Shown piece by piece: positions 13,062 to 24,456 of a stretch of 64,000 bases of DNA; the first letter of the stretch is position 1; every line of letters begins with the position of its first letter. A program made the position numbers and the translations under genes. The DNA is taken from assembly GCA_034401795.1 (NCBI GenBank), contig CM067367.1, forward strand, positions 53,774,269-53,838,268. The letters are read 5' to 3'. The DNA is from Chaetoderma sp. LZ-2023a. Its lineage: Eukaryota; Mollusca; Caudofoveata; Chaetodermatida; Chaetodermatidae. The notes below the pieces were generated by a model, which worked only from the letters and a program-made list of their open reading frames with translations, searched no databases and was not told where the DNA came from.

Positions 13062-14180
13062 CAGTATGTATGATTACTGTATTCTGTGACTGAAGTAGTC
13101 TAAATATCCTATGGATGCAGTCAACCCTTCTTCACTTTTAACCACTGTGTCTTGTCCTCAGGCAAAATCTTTAGCTTACTCAAGTTCATTCTTGATCTGA
13201 GTGTGCAGAGTTCTGCTTTCTTGAGATCACTGTGCAGCCCTCTTAACATATCTATGCAATGATGTCCTCTCCTGGCTTTATATATGCGGGTGCTCAGTAG
13301 GCGCGCAAGGTTCTCTGTGCTGCTATGTTTTCTGGCATCCTTAGCACATGGCCAAACATGGACCATCTTCGCTGGATGACTCTTACAGACAGGGGCAGTG
13401 TATTACACATCTTGGATAGTGCATGGAAGTTATGTTGTCTGGCCATCGATCTCAGTTGATAGTGTGGATGTGTTTGCGGTGCTAGGCATCTAGTTTGCTT
13501 AGAGCTGCTTTTGCAGCTGCCCAACTGTTACAGTTATAAGCACCAAGGATACGCTGGTTTCGTTATATAGATTCCAGAAGGACTGGAAAGCTATGTTATC
13601 CCATGACACCGTGCATCGATATCAGCAGTACTACAGAGCAGTGAGCCCAGGATTTTACCGCGGCGACAATGAAGTGGATTATCATTTTCCTTCGTTTCAT
13701 GCTTTGTCAATAGGTATATGTTGGTGAACTCTGTTTTGGATTCATTCACAAAGAGATTCTCAACTTTCATTTTGCTTTGCAGGTATCAGGAGTAGTTCGT
13801 CAAGGAGTTTCTTTTCCTCATCTATGAAGTCCACAGCATTGGCATATTTCGTCTCTAGCGACACACCCAATATGGACAATGGGGTGGGGGGGGGGGGGGG
13901 CGTAGTGGTGTTGGCCTTGTGAAAATTTTCCAGCATAGATTTCAATACAGCAGCAAGGTAACCGATGAAAAGTACAGGGAATCGACCATTTCCCTGTGGA
14001 GATCTGATTGATGTCTCAAGCTCTGCAGACCTCACTGTTTTGACTCGTACAGTACTATCAGCTCACAGATAGCGGCTCTGTGTTACTACTACTTACAGAC
14101 ACCACTGCAAATAGTAGTCTCACTAGTCGCAGCTCATTTTCATTGCAACTGTTTGGCATCGGTGCTATCAAAGGATTGAG
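13062..14180 (-). pseudogene. LINE reverse-transcriptase fragment (family L1a), copy 1
   Basis: On the minus strand an RT-like segment around 14035-13760 contains SIRSPQGNGRFPVLF (QG..L.PVLF type) and then KYANAVDFIDEEKK at the place of the catalytic YADD box. Further down come RRWSMFGHVLRMPENI and a lysine-rich tail typical of the C-terminus of many invertebrate non-LTR polyproteins. Frames break repeatedly and the catalytic box has lost its aspartates, so this is dead. The 3' end at about 13062 (CAGTATGTATGATTACTG on the plus strand) recurs at about 21705 and 37675, marking the shared LINE 3' terminus. Confidence 0.75.
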
Positions 14181-14359
14181 ACTACTACTAAAAGATGGGA
14201 ATCAACATGCGCATTTGATACCTTCAATAGACCCACATCTCCTTCACTTTTTCCATCAAGGTGGCTGCGATGATGATGATGATTTATGTCTGGAAAGACT
14301 CTTATTCGCAAACACAAAAGTAAATGTTCTCGTTAAATCAACGCTTTCGGCAGTTTGAA

Positions 14360-15262
14360 ATGTGAATAGAAGCACCACAACGTAATGATTTATCACCAAT
14401 GTCCTTCACCTGCTACCTTGCAGCTGTATCATCTGTTCGAGAACACTCTACAAGACAAAACCTTCCAATCGCAATGATAGGTATGTCACTAGAGATGTAG
14501 TATGGAGATGATGTTGACTTTGTTGACGAGGAAAAGGGTTCTCTTCTTCCACTACTTCCAATATCTGCAGAACTGCAAGGCTGTTTGCAAGGCTGTAAAC
14601 CTCTTCGTGAATGAAGCCAAGACAGAGTTCACTCAAGTATAGATATCCGACACAATAGCTATAAATGATGATGATAACCACCCCTACCACCAATTAGGAC
14701 CCTTAGAAGTGGAGGAAGTGCAGAGTCTTGGGTTCCCTCCTCTGCAACTTTACCGCCGACATTGAAACTCGCTGTGTAACAGGAAATATTGCATTCCAGT
14801 CCTTTGAGAAGTTGTGGATTTATGGCTCTAAAATTCCCATGAGAGTCAAGATGCAACTATATGATGCTACATACATGTGTTTCCATAATGATATACAATT
14901 GTTTGGCAGCGCCAAAACGCCTCCCCCCCCCTCCCCCTTGGAAAACCTTGATGCATGTCACCGCAAACATCTCCACGCCATTATAAATCATCGCAGCAAC
15001 CTACAAACTATGTCACACAGAGTCACTGTCTGTGAGGGAAGCGCAACAGCGATGCTCTATGTTTGGGCATGTTCTTCGAATGACACAACACCAACGTGCA
15101 AAGTGTTTTGTGATCAAACTTCAAAGAACATAATCCAGAGCCACTAAAGATGAGAAAGAACCTAAACGAGCTCGGGGCATTCGCAATGGACAAAGCATGG
15201 TGAAGAAAGTTGAAGAGGAAACCTATGCCTACCCTGTTTTGCAGAAGGAAATCTTTTCATAT
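14360..15262 (+). pseudogene. LINE reverse-transcriptase fragment (family L1a), copy 2, opposite orientation
   Basis: The same family as 13062-14180 but on the plus strand, so the two copies are head to head. Around 14400-14560 the reading contains CYLAAV and, after a stop, YGDDVDFVDEEKG, the RT active-site region. Downstream, RCVTGNIAFQSFEKLW and MRVKMQLYDA match the segment that follows the RT in related LINEs, and DACHRKHLHAIINHR the next. Stops and frameshifts interrupt it throughout. It is a relic with no complete domain. Confidence 0.72.
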
Positions 15263-16834
15263 GTAGTCATAGTCAGAGAAATGTAAACAAACTGATTCAC
15301 GATCAAGTCAGCTCAAGAATGTGTGAAGCTACTGATTCCATGCATACTAGATCTAGTTTGTCTAATAAATTCTCAGATATTCTCCTGTCTAAAACAGAAC
15401 ATAATGTTGTTAGACAAGGAAAGATCAACACCAAAATATTCTCAGCTGGAATAGATAAGGCATACAACTCTGGATATGAAAGTGGTGCTTCGTCGATTTC
15501 ATGTATCTGCAAAATCTGTTAAAACGATGCATGAGCCAATATGACGGAATTGACCTAAGATACATCAATTGGCTAATATCACCAAATCTATAAAAGAAGC
15601 AACTGGCATGTTCCTCCCTCATTTGTCAGCTGATCCCAGACTGGTTCACATTGAACAACCATTACAGTAGCCTACAAACATTGCCTCTATGGTTAGATAC
15701 AATCTCACACTTAATTAGGATTTAATTCCTAATTCCAAACTTATTAGCTACTGAGCTCCGAAGAATAGTAAAAAGAAGACTAGTTGAAGAAAAGTAATGG
15801 GTCTTGAGTAACTAGAAACATCCCTATTGTGATTGTTACTAACTAAAAGTAGATAGCTGGACACGCCCCCATCGTGAGTGTTACACTTTGTATTCCATTG
15901 TTAATGATTGGAATTAGGTAGCCAGAAACATCCCCGTTGGGAGTGGACTAGTTACTTTCTGTTGTTGTCGCCAGTATTAGACTACCGGGACTATATAGCT
16001 GGAATAGTAGATGAATACAAACCAAAGTAAATTAACAAAGAGTGGACATCCTGACTAATCCTATCCATGATTCTCTTGTTGAGAATTGTTGCTTGTTGTC
16101 GAAATGACGTACCATACGAAAAAAGCAACAATTCTCAAAAACAGAATCGTGGATAGGGTTAGTCAGGGGAGCTAGATAACTCGTTGGCTAGGATGACCCC
16201 AGCCTCAAGCTGTGGCAAAGAACTTTACATACACATTGCTCAACAAGCTTCTTGTAATGGGAAGGATACTATTGGCTGACACATTGATTCCGACCCTGAT
16301 GGAAAACATATCCTTTGCAAGGACTAGGAAGGTGCTAGTATGCTAACCATTCAGTTTTCATATGCCTTTCATTCATCTAGTGGAAGGCACAATCTATGCC
16401 TGGTACCAGTGTCAGAAAATAATGAGGTTCCAAATGCCCTACGTGGGCCATATGCATGGTACAAGTAGTATGCCTCCTATACCAGGTCTGAGCATACACA
16501 TATGCAACACACGACCGTTTTTCGTAGGGTTTCGATAACTCCAACCCAAGATGAGTTGGGAGAGAGGGCCCAGGTAAGGTTGGAAGAAAACTCTTCATGG
16601 GCATGATTATGTCTATGTCGGGAATTCAAATTAATTTTCAGGTAGATTTATTTGTTAATCACATACTAGTATAAGAACAGATATAAATAGACAGTCCATC
16701 TAAGACAAAGCATATAAGGCGATGGACCACTGACATAAGTAAAGATTTACATAACATTTAACATAGCATACAGAGTATTCACATAAATTATGCAATTATT
16801 ATAGATACATGAGACATACATACACACATACATA
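15263..16834. other. Non-coding stretch around a fold-back
   Basis: No gene recognised. Three loosely similar phrases (GTAACTAGAAACATCCC, TAGCTGGACACGCCCCC, TAGCCAGAAACATCCCC) at 15807-15940 suggest a short degenerate tandem repeat. A fold-back at 16052-16165 is listed separately. A 75-codon minus frame at 16377-16604 has no recognisable feature. Confidence 0.4.
16052..16165. repeat. Fold-back hairpin (MITE-like)
   Basis: The arms TGACTAATCCTATCC and GGATAGGGTTAGTCA, and GAGAATTGTTGCTT / AAGCAACAATTCTC, pair over about 45 bp with a ~25-nt loop. No open frame. Confidence 0.8.
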
Positions 16835-16862
16835 TATACACCTGTGCAAAAGTTAAGCACCA
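16835..16862 (+). repeat. Left terminal inverted repeat of the Tc1-like element
   Basis: 28 bp, identical to the reverse complement of 18472-18499. The outermost bases are TATA, so the exact boundary with the TA duplication is ambiguous by one or two bases. Confidence 0.92.
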
Positions 16863-17147
16863 GCAAAAACAATAGAACGTAGAAACATGATGGTACAACT
16901 AGGCTGCCATACTTTTTGTCCCCGCGTTAGCTGACATAATTCCAAGTACGAAATGCACATGCATGCATGACTTCACGCCGCTTGATGTCCATGCGTGGCG
17001 GGAAACAGCACACGTGTTCAGTTATGTAAAAGTCCAGTTTGAGGTGTAGAACATTACATACAGATTTAGGCGACAAGATTAGGAATTTTGTGTTCATGAC
17101 CGTGGTTTATTTGTACAGAGAGAACTAGCGCTTGATTGTGAACCGCT

Positions 17148-18173
17148 ATGGCAAGACGGAGGTTAAGTGATCGTGTGAAATGGCAAATCATAGGCATGCA
17201 TACCACTGGTATGTCATGCAGAGAGATTGGCAGACAGCTGAACATTAACCATACTGTAATCAGTCGTTTGATTGCAAAACATGGGCAAACTAACGAGGTG
17301 AAGGACAGGCCTAGATCTGGAAGACCGAAGAAGACTACTGCCCGTGATGATCGAGCCCTAGTACGCCTTGTTAGGAGATCTCCATTCACCAACAGCAGAG
17401 TGCTCAGCCAGCAATGGGAAACACGCAATAGAGTGTCAATGTCTACCGTCAAAAGGAGACTGTATGCTGCTGGCATGAAAGCTAGGAGACCTGTCAGACG
17501 CCCTCTCCTCACTGCACACCACAAAGAGGAGCGTCTGAGGTGTTGCAACGAAAGAAGACACTGGAACATGAGATCCTGGAGACGGGTACACTGGTCCGAT
17601 GAAAGTCGGTTCCTGCTTCATGCCACAGATGGTCGAACTCATGTATGGAGGTCCAGACGCATTGCGTACGACCAACGTAACATCATGGAAGAAGTTCCAT
17701 TTGGTGGAGGTTCCGTTATGATATGGGGGTGCATCTCATTTGATTCTAAGCTGGATCTGTTGACTGTACCTGGAACACTAAATGGACAAAGATATCAAGA
17801 TTCCATATTGGATAGAGTTGTGGTCCCTCATTTTGTAAATAATGCACCTGGAACCCACCCTATATTCATGGATGACAACGCCCGACCACATCGTGCTAGA
17901 GCTGTGCATGAATACCTCCGCCAGAATGCCATCGAAACCCTACCATGGCCAGCAAGGAGCCCTGACATGAACCCTATTGAGCATATCTGGGACATTCTGG
18001 GAAACATGGTGAGAAGGAGGGATCCTCCTGTGCAGAACCTACAGGAATTAACAGACGCACTCCATCTTGAATGGCAACGAATACCACAATGGCGTATCAG
18101 TCGGTTGGTGACCAGCATGAGACGTCGTGTCCAGGCCGTCATCCAGGCACAAGGTGGCTATACCCGGTATTAA
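17148..18173 (+). CDS. Tc1-like transposase (DD34E), intact
   Basis: A 341-residue single-exon transposase that would cut and reinsert the element. The N-terminal third is a bipartite paired-like DNA-binding region: a helix-turn-helix with CREIGRQLNINHTVISRLI (about residues 24-42), an AT-hook-like RPRSGRPKK (about 55-63), then a second helix-turn-helix. The catalytic core shows HWSDESRF, then MDDNARPHRA, then SPDMNPIEHIWDIL. Between the second aspartate and the glutamate there are 34 residues, the DD34E spacing of Tc1 proteins. The glycine-rich FGGGSVMIWGC is also present. Length matches the family norm, the frame has no stop, and it ends in the family-typical QGGYTRY. The start is the first ATG of the frame and directly precedes the ARRRLSDR helix region. 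Identity is near certain; present-day activity is inferred only. Confidence 0.96.
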   Translation: MARRRLSDRVKWQIIGMHTTGMSCREIGRQLNINHTVISRLIAKHGQTNEVKDRPRSGRPKKTTARDDRALVRLVRRSPFTNSRVLSQQWETRNRVSMSTVKRRLYAAGMKARRPVRRPLLTAHHKEERLRCCNERRHWNMRSWRRVHWSDESRFLLHATDGRTHVWRSRRIAYDQRNIMEEVPFGGGSVMIWGCISFDSKLDLLTVPGTLNGQRYQDSILDRVVVPHFVNNAPGTHPIFMDDNARPHRARAVHEYLRQNAIETLPWPARSPDMNPIEHIWDILGNMVRRRDPPVQNLQELTDALHLEWQRIPQWRISRLVTSMRRRVQAVIQAQGGYTRY

Positions 18174-18471
18174 TAATGACAGTCTCAAACTCGTGCACAG
18201 ATGTTAAACTTCGTTTTCAGACACCATTAATGACAATCTAGCCACGTGTGTCAACTGTAGGGCAATAGTTGTCAGTTGTGTCAACGTAACCATATTCAGG
18301 CCTCGTTTTCAAGTTCAAACAAAAACATACAGTGTTTTCCCACCATCATAATCAGCATTCCTCTAGTTGCATTATTACCTCTTGCACTAAGATGGATGGG
18401 TACATAAATGTTTATGCTATTGCTTTCTTCATAGCACATGAATATACCCTCGCATGTGCGTAAAAATAGGG

Positions 18472-18499
18472 TGGTGCTTAACTTTTGCACAGGTGTATA
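18472..18499 (-). repeat. Right terminal inverted repeat of the Tc1-like element
   Basis: Exact reverse complement of 16835-16862; ends in GTGTATA at a TA. Confidence 0.92.
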
Positions 18500-18593
18500 C
18501 ATAAACACATATATACATGCATAAAGTTACACATATGCATACATATACACATACGTACATACATACATACATACATATACTAGACTAGACTAT

Positions 18594-19983
18594 ACTAGTC
18601 AAAAAAAGAAACTTCCGCACAAATTCACCTCATTAAAATTTATTCGCTGTGGGTGAAATTATTTCATTAATGACAATAACTAATTCAATGTGGTATGGGA
18701 ATTATCAATCAGCTATCAACTTCTTCAGGGCACATCAGAGGGTCGTTCACAAAGAGCTGATACAGGCAAGGGGTCATTTTCCAAATTCACATCTCAATAT
18801 CGTGTGTGACCACCTTGCACACCGACAACAGAAACACATCTTCTGCGCATGGAATTCACAAGACTGTTGATTTCTGCTTGTGGAATGTTGTTCCACTCAT
18901 GTAACAGTGCCTGTTGAAGTTCATTCACATTTTCTGGTGGGTTTAGGCACCATCGAATCCTCTGGTCAATGTTATCCGACAAATGTTCAATAGGGTTAAG
19001 AAGATGACTTTTTGAAGGTCAGTCATTGATAAAGTTGATGTTCTCTGTGTGCATGTACCGCACAGTGTCTCGAGCTGTGTGACTAGTGGCATTGTCGTGC
19101 TGGAAAATTTGGATACGAACATTATTACGGAAAAGAGGAACGACGAATGGTGCAAGGATTTCTCCTCTGTAACGACGAGCATTCAGATTGCCAGGAATGA
19201 TGACCAACGGAGTCCTGTAATCATGTGCTATGCCTACCCACACCATAACTGATGGCCCTCCACCGAAACGATCCTGCTCCAGGACACAGCAGTTGGCGTA
19301 ACGCTCATTGTGTCTGCGATAAACTCGTACCCTCCCATCACTTCCAGACAGGGAAAAACGAGATTCGTCTGAGAAAAGGACAGTGTTCCATTGCCGTCTG
19401 GTCCAGCGTTGATGTTCACAAGCCCGATCCAAATGATTTCGGCAATGACGATCTGTCATAACACATCCTACATAAGGGCGACGTGACCTGCTGCCTTCAC
19501 TACGCAAACAATTACGGACTGTCTGATCACTAATGCCAATGTTGTCTGCAGTCCTGGTGGCAGTTTGAAAGCGGTTTCGCAAGTGGATCAGGGTAATGTG
19601 TCTGTCCTGGGCTCGTGTGGCGACACGTGGATGGTCAGCAACAGTTCCAGTGTATTCGAAACGGTTCCTCAGATTTCTCACAGCCCTGGCAGGGGCACCA
19701 ACAATACGAGCCACTTCTGCAGTCACTGTACCGGACTGGAGAAGACCAACAGCTCGTTCTCGCAGATTTGCAGGAATTCTCGGCATCCCAGCTTAGTGGA
19801 ATTCTTACAGTCACAACAAAATTAAGTTGCTTTCAAGTTGGATACACATGAAAACAGCAGAAAGTCACTGATACTGACACTAGCACATGGTTATACCCCA
19901 GTGGGACATGCACGTGCAAATCTCACAAACAGTGCACGCACATGGACATGCATCATTGAGCGCATTAAAACGCAACCATACGC

Positions 19984-19985
<2 letters not shown>
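18594..19985 (-). mobile_element. Second Tc1-like element, truncated on one side
   Basis: The transposase pseudogene lies on the minus strand. Near its 3' side (18594-18625) is TAGTCAAAAAAAGAAACTTC, which looks like a terminal repeat at a TA site. I cannot find its inverted partner on the other side before the long TA run that begins at 19986, so that end appears lost or replaced by the microsatellite. It sits about 100 bp from the first Tc1-like element but belongs to a different subfamily. Confidence 0.75.
18794..19786 (-). pseudogene. Tc1-like transposase pseudogene (in-frame TGA)
   Basis: Starting at 19786 the frame reads a full-length Tc1-type transposase: an N-terminal helix-turn-helix (VGLLQSGTVTAEVARIVG), LFSDESRF as the first catalytic motif, FGGGPSVMVW, QHDNATSHTARD as the second, then NPIEH as the third, ending in VQGGHTRY. 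A single TGA at 19021-19019 interrupts the frame just before the third motif; the same frame continues after it to 18794. Residues near the third motif also deviate (SHLLNPIEHLSD rather than the usual SPDLNPIEHLWD pattern). So there is no frameshift: one stop and a few substitutions inactivate the gene. Confidence 0.92.

Positions 19986-20079
<94 letters not shown>
19986..20079. repeat. (TA)n microsatellite, ~47 units
   Basis: Uninterrupted TA run where the right end of the second Tc1-like element would be expected. Confidence 0.98.
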
Positions 20080-20080
<1 letters not shown>

Positions 20081-20117
20081 TGGAGAGGGGTGTTCATGGT
20101 ATATGTATATGTATGTA

Positions 20118-20214
<97 letters not shown>
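20118..20214. repeat. (TAG)n microsatellite, ~32 units
   Basis: Perfect trinucleotide run. Poly-Val, poly-Leu and poly-Tyr frames over it are artefacts. Confidence 0.98.
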
Positions 20215-21264
20215 CGGCAATGATAGCAGTAGCAGTTGCTGTCGCAGATATTGTTGTAACTGTATACATGTGGTATGGCATTCATTACTGTGGTGCATGG
20301 ATGCGTGACAGTTTACAACAGCCATGGTGGTGGGTGTGATCATTGTCACCCTTATCAACCTGTTCTTATCAGCTGGGTAACAGAATTGGAAGGCAAGCAA
20401 GTGTTTATTCCAAGGATCAATGATCGCTCAATTTGTTGCTGTCCTAGGACTATCCTAGGACATCAGCAACTTACGCAGCAAGATTAATAGAACAAACACC
20501 TGTTATTGTATTTGAGGGGAAGACAATATATTATAACACAGGATGCTAAGGATTGATATAATACTTTTCTATTATCATATTTTTAATATTTCGTTTATAT
20601 GATTGTTGGTTAATGATTTCTGTACAGATGTTTGTGTCAGTGTTATTCCATAGCTTATTGGCTTGTCCGGTGGATTTTTGCCTGGACCTTTCTGTACGAC
20701 AGTAGCCTGTGTGTAATTTTATACTTGATCTGTTGTTGTGCGAGTGTATTTCTGTGTTATTTTTTAAAGTTTTGATAGTGGGGTAGGCAAATTATTGTTG
20801 TGAAAGTCTCGAAGAATGGAGAAGAGTTGAATTTTTCCAATATCTTTAGTTGTTCGGTTTTGAAAATATTTTGGCCCTCTGCTGTTTATGAAATAAGTTG
20901 AATAGCTTTCTTTTATAGCGCTTTCAGTTGTGTGAGTTTAGATTGATATGTATTAGTCCATATGGTGTTACAGTATGTTATATGTGGGAGTGTTAGTGTA
21001 CAATAAAGTGTTTTTAAAAAGTTGTGTGGTAAGTAGGCTTTGAGTCGACGCATGATACCAATGTTCTTTGCGACCTTAGTTGTTACAATCTCTATATGTG
21101 TTGCCCATGTATGTTTCCTATCCAAATATACACTTAAGAATTGGGAAAAATTGGGCCTCGTGTATTTCTTGATTATTTATCTGAATTTTTGGGAGTTTGG
21201 CACGTTTTGTTTTCTTCATATTCGTAAATAGGATATAATTTGTTTTGATAACATTCAATGATAA

Positions 21265-21579
<315 letters not shown>

Positions 21580-21699
21580 CTGCAGAATGTATTGGCATCA
21601 TCTGTGAACAGTATTTTAGGTAGGTCATTCATAGATAATAGAAACAACAGGGCCCAAGTATTGATCCTTGAGGAACACCGCAGACCAGATTACTGGTCT

Positions 21700-22483
21700 C
21701 ACAAAGTATGTATGATTACTGTATTCTGCGGCTGTAGTAGTAGAAACATCGTACAGCTGCAATCAGTCCTTCTTCGCTCTTGCCCACCGTGTCTTGTCCT
21801 CAGCCAAAATCCTTAGCTTCCTCAGGTCCATTCTTGACTTGAGTGTACAAAGTTCTGCTTTGTTGAGGTCACCTCGTAGCATGCTTAGCAGATTTATGCA
21901 ATGGCGTGCTCTCCTGGCTTTGTATTTGTTGGCTCAGAGTGTGGCGAATTCCAAGGCTCTGTGCTGGTGTCTCCTCTGGCATTCTTAGGACATGGCCAAA
22001 CATGGACCATCTTTACTGGGCGACTTTTACAGACAGTGGCGATGTATTACACATCTTGTATAGTGCATCGTTGGAGATTCTGCTGTCTGACCATCGGTGT
22101 CCAGTGACGGTGCATATGTGTTTGCGGTGGCCAGCATCGAGTTTGTCTAGAGCTGCCTTTGGAACGGCCCAGCAGTTACAGTTATACAGCATCAAGGATA
22201 CGCGGTTTTCATTGTGTAAACGTAGTCTTTTTATCAAGGGCATCTTTGATCTACAGATCCTTAGCTTCCAGAAGGACTGGAAAGCTATGTTCCCATGATG
22301 CAGCGTGCAACAATGTCAGCAGTAAAGCAGCGAGCCCAGGATTTTACTTTTCCTCCATGGTTCGCCACCACAAAGTGGATCGTCATTTAGTTTGATGCTA
22401 TGAAGATAGGTATATGTGGATGAACTCTGTTTTGGATTCATTCATAAATAGCTTCACAATTTTTAGTTTGCTTGCAGCTATTG

Positions 22484-22527
<44 letters not shown>

Positions 22528-22850
22528 TGTGTGCGTGCGTGTCTGGGGGGGGGGTCTTGTGGAACTTACCCGCATGGATTTCACTGCAGCAGCAAGGTAA
22601 CACGTGAAAAGAACAGGAGATAGACCATCTCCCGTGGGCAGCCGATTGATGTCTCAAAATCTACAGACTTCACTGATTTGACTCGTACTCTCAGCTTGGT
22701 GTCTGCAAGCCATAGTCTCACTAGTCATAGCTCGTCTTCATTGCAACTGGCCTGGCATAATACATCTTTGAGCGTTGAATTGTGTCAAGGCTTGTGACAC
22801 GGCAATGCCCATTTTGTGGAAATCCCAGTATTTGGACATGACTTCCGACA
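21700..22850 (-). pseudogene. LINE fragment (family L1a), copy 3
   Basis: The 3' terminus (AGTATGTATGATTACTGTA at about 21704) and the order of segments match copy 1. Minus-strand readings include LDAGHRKHICTVTGHRWSD and MCNTSPLSVKVAQ around 22150-22030. The zone 22570-22700 corresponds to the QG/PVLF part of the RT. A TG/TGCG/poly-G tract (22482-22554) is embedded. Many stops are present. It is a decayed relic of the same family as 13062-15262 and 42960-43860. Confidence 0.7.
22482..22554. repeat. (TG)n/(TGCG)n microsatellite with poly-G
   Basis: TG run, about eleven TGCG units, then a 10-base G run at 22545-22554, all inside the LINE fragment. Confidence 0.93.
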
Positions 22851-22853
22851 CGA

Positions 22854-23032
22854 GGGGGGGGGGGGGGTGGCGGGGCGTGGTTGATTGAAATTGGTTTAGA
22901 AGTTAGGTAGAAGTTATCTGATAAACGATTTTCTAAACATTTTCGTTTTCAATTAATTATTAACAGCTATGTATCTCTCGACCCCCGCCCCCCCCCCCCC
23001 CCCCCTCACCCCCACACCTCCCCCCTCTCTCA

Positions 23033-23073
<41 letters not shown>
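22854..23073. repeat. Poly-G, poly-C and (CT)n tracts
   Basis: A 14-base G run (22854-22867), a C-rich tract (22982-23021) and about 20 CT units (23032-23073) with unremarkable spacers. Strong purine/pyrimidine strand asymmetry. No gene. Confidence 0.9.
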
Positions 23074-23076
<3 letters not shown>

Positions 23077-23099
23077 TGGGAGAAGATCGCCTAAGAGAA

Positions 23100-23700
23100 A
23101 GTATAGTAAGCTCGGATGCAGGTAGGAAAGACCCAAAACCACATGCGGTGCCGCTTTCCATATCCCGCATTACACACTTCAGAAAGAGCCTTTTCGCATG
23201 AGAAGGGCCCGCCAACCCGGGAGGACACCATGACTTGTGCCTCATTGAAGAAGCACTTGCGACCAACCAGCAAGACAGAGCCCACTGCCGTGACGATGAC
23301 AGCTCCATACTCTGACCACACAACATTGACTGATGGCGAGGAGGAAACCGGAGCACCATTTATCGAGAGCGAGCCGGTGACCCAACAGCACCTTATGCAT
23401 GCACCATGCCGTGTCAGGCATACTCGACCAGATGGCTGGCCACTCCGACCATGAAATGATTGTGGAAAGCCCCCAAAGAAGTGGCCATGAGACGGCATTG
23501 CAAGCCCCGATGAATATGACTGAACTGAGAGCCGCGAGGATGCACAACTGGCCATGGGAGACCTCTGACTGGCTGACCATGCCATGCTGGATCGGCGACC
23601 CACCCATGACCCGGAACTCGAGGGCTTTCGTGATGACTGCATGCCCGTTTGACAGGTGACACACTAGAATTGATGGGCATCACTGGCCTGTTGCTGGCCA
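23100..23700. other. GC-rich block, open in several frames, unidentified
   Basis: About 0.6 kb that is clearly richer in GC than its surroundings and nearly stop-free in all three minus frames (183, 140 and 95 codons, spanning 23701-23072) and in two plus frames. I recognise no domain. One minus frame has a hydrophobic centre; another ends with a Cys/Trp-rich stretch (WFWVFPTC). Open frames this short in GC-rich DNA can arise by chance, so no product is named. It may be transferred or captured sequence, or an exon of an unrelated gene. Confidence 0.4.
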
Positions 23701-23727
23701 TCTCTGTGTCCAGTTGTAGTGTGTGCA

Positions 23728-23748
23728 GATGATGATGATGATGATGGA

Positions 23749-23794
<46 letters not shown>

Positions 23795-23815
23795 TGCGTG
23801 CGTGTGTGTGTGCGT
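23728..23815. repeat. (GAT)n, (TG)n and (TGCG)n microsatellite
   Basis: Six GAT units, about fourteen TG units and about seven TGCG units in succession. Confidence 0.95.
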
Positions 23816-24456
23816 CTGTTGTACAGTATATTGAAATGGCTAAGACGCAGTGGGGTATTCCTGCACGCGTTAGTATACCTAAAGAATTGGCCAGAAAGAC
23901 TCTTTCTATAGTCTAATTGCTGCTAAAAGTTCTAAGTGCAAAGCGTAACTTTTTAGTGCTGGGTAGATTCGTGTCAATTTTGACTATGTCCTACAAGCCG
24001 TCTCTCTGGCACTTGTAGGCGTAACTTTTGGCTGAGCGCCAATGAGCGAACTTGCATGAATGTTTCTAGGTTCTAGTGGGCGTTATTCTTGCACTGCAAT
24101 GCTGAGCGTAAAATACTATAGCCTGAAACTGTCCACATGATTTGTACAATCTCAAACAAGTAAACATTCAGAAATAAAGAACTGAAAGTGGTTTGTGTTT
24201 AACAGTACTACACGGTTGTTAAACGGAGTCCCAATGACTGTGTGAACGTTGTCGTTTCTGATGAGAATATCTGACTATTTGTCAGAGTCTTGATGTGCGT
24301 AGACTATATGTGGTATGGTAAGGGTTTGCTCTCTGCATTGCTGGGAAAGCACAACACAGGAGAGAAGGTGCAATGGCGCTTCATAACTTCTACTTTGTGG
24401 AATTTTGAGGTGCTCAGTACTGAAACGAGCACAGATGGCCAGTAGCATATATGACA
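23816..24456. other. No feature seen
   Basis: About 0.64 kb between a microsatellite and the tandem-core element; no gene or clear repeat recognised. Confidence 0.35.

Larger units (their letters stand above)
16835..18499 (+). mobile_element. Tc1-like DNA transposon, apparently complete
   Basis: A 28-bp inverted repeat brackets the element: left arm 16835-16862 containing CACCTGTGCAAAAGTTAAGC, right arm 18472-18499, its exact reverse complement, with TA at both outer edges as expected for Tc1/mariner target sites. Total length about 1.66 kb. One uninterrupted transposase frame (17148-18173) lies inside. Intact ends plus an intact frame suggest a recent insertion. Confidence 0.92.

Noticed and set aside
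19838..20400. Long Tyr/Ile, Val or Thr open frames on both strands
   Set aside because: They are translations of the TA and TAG microsatellites.
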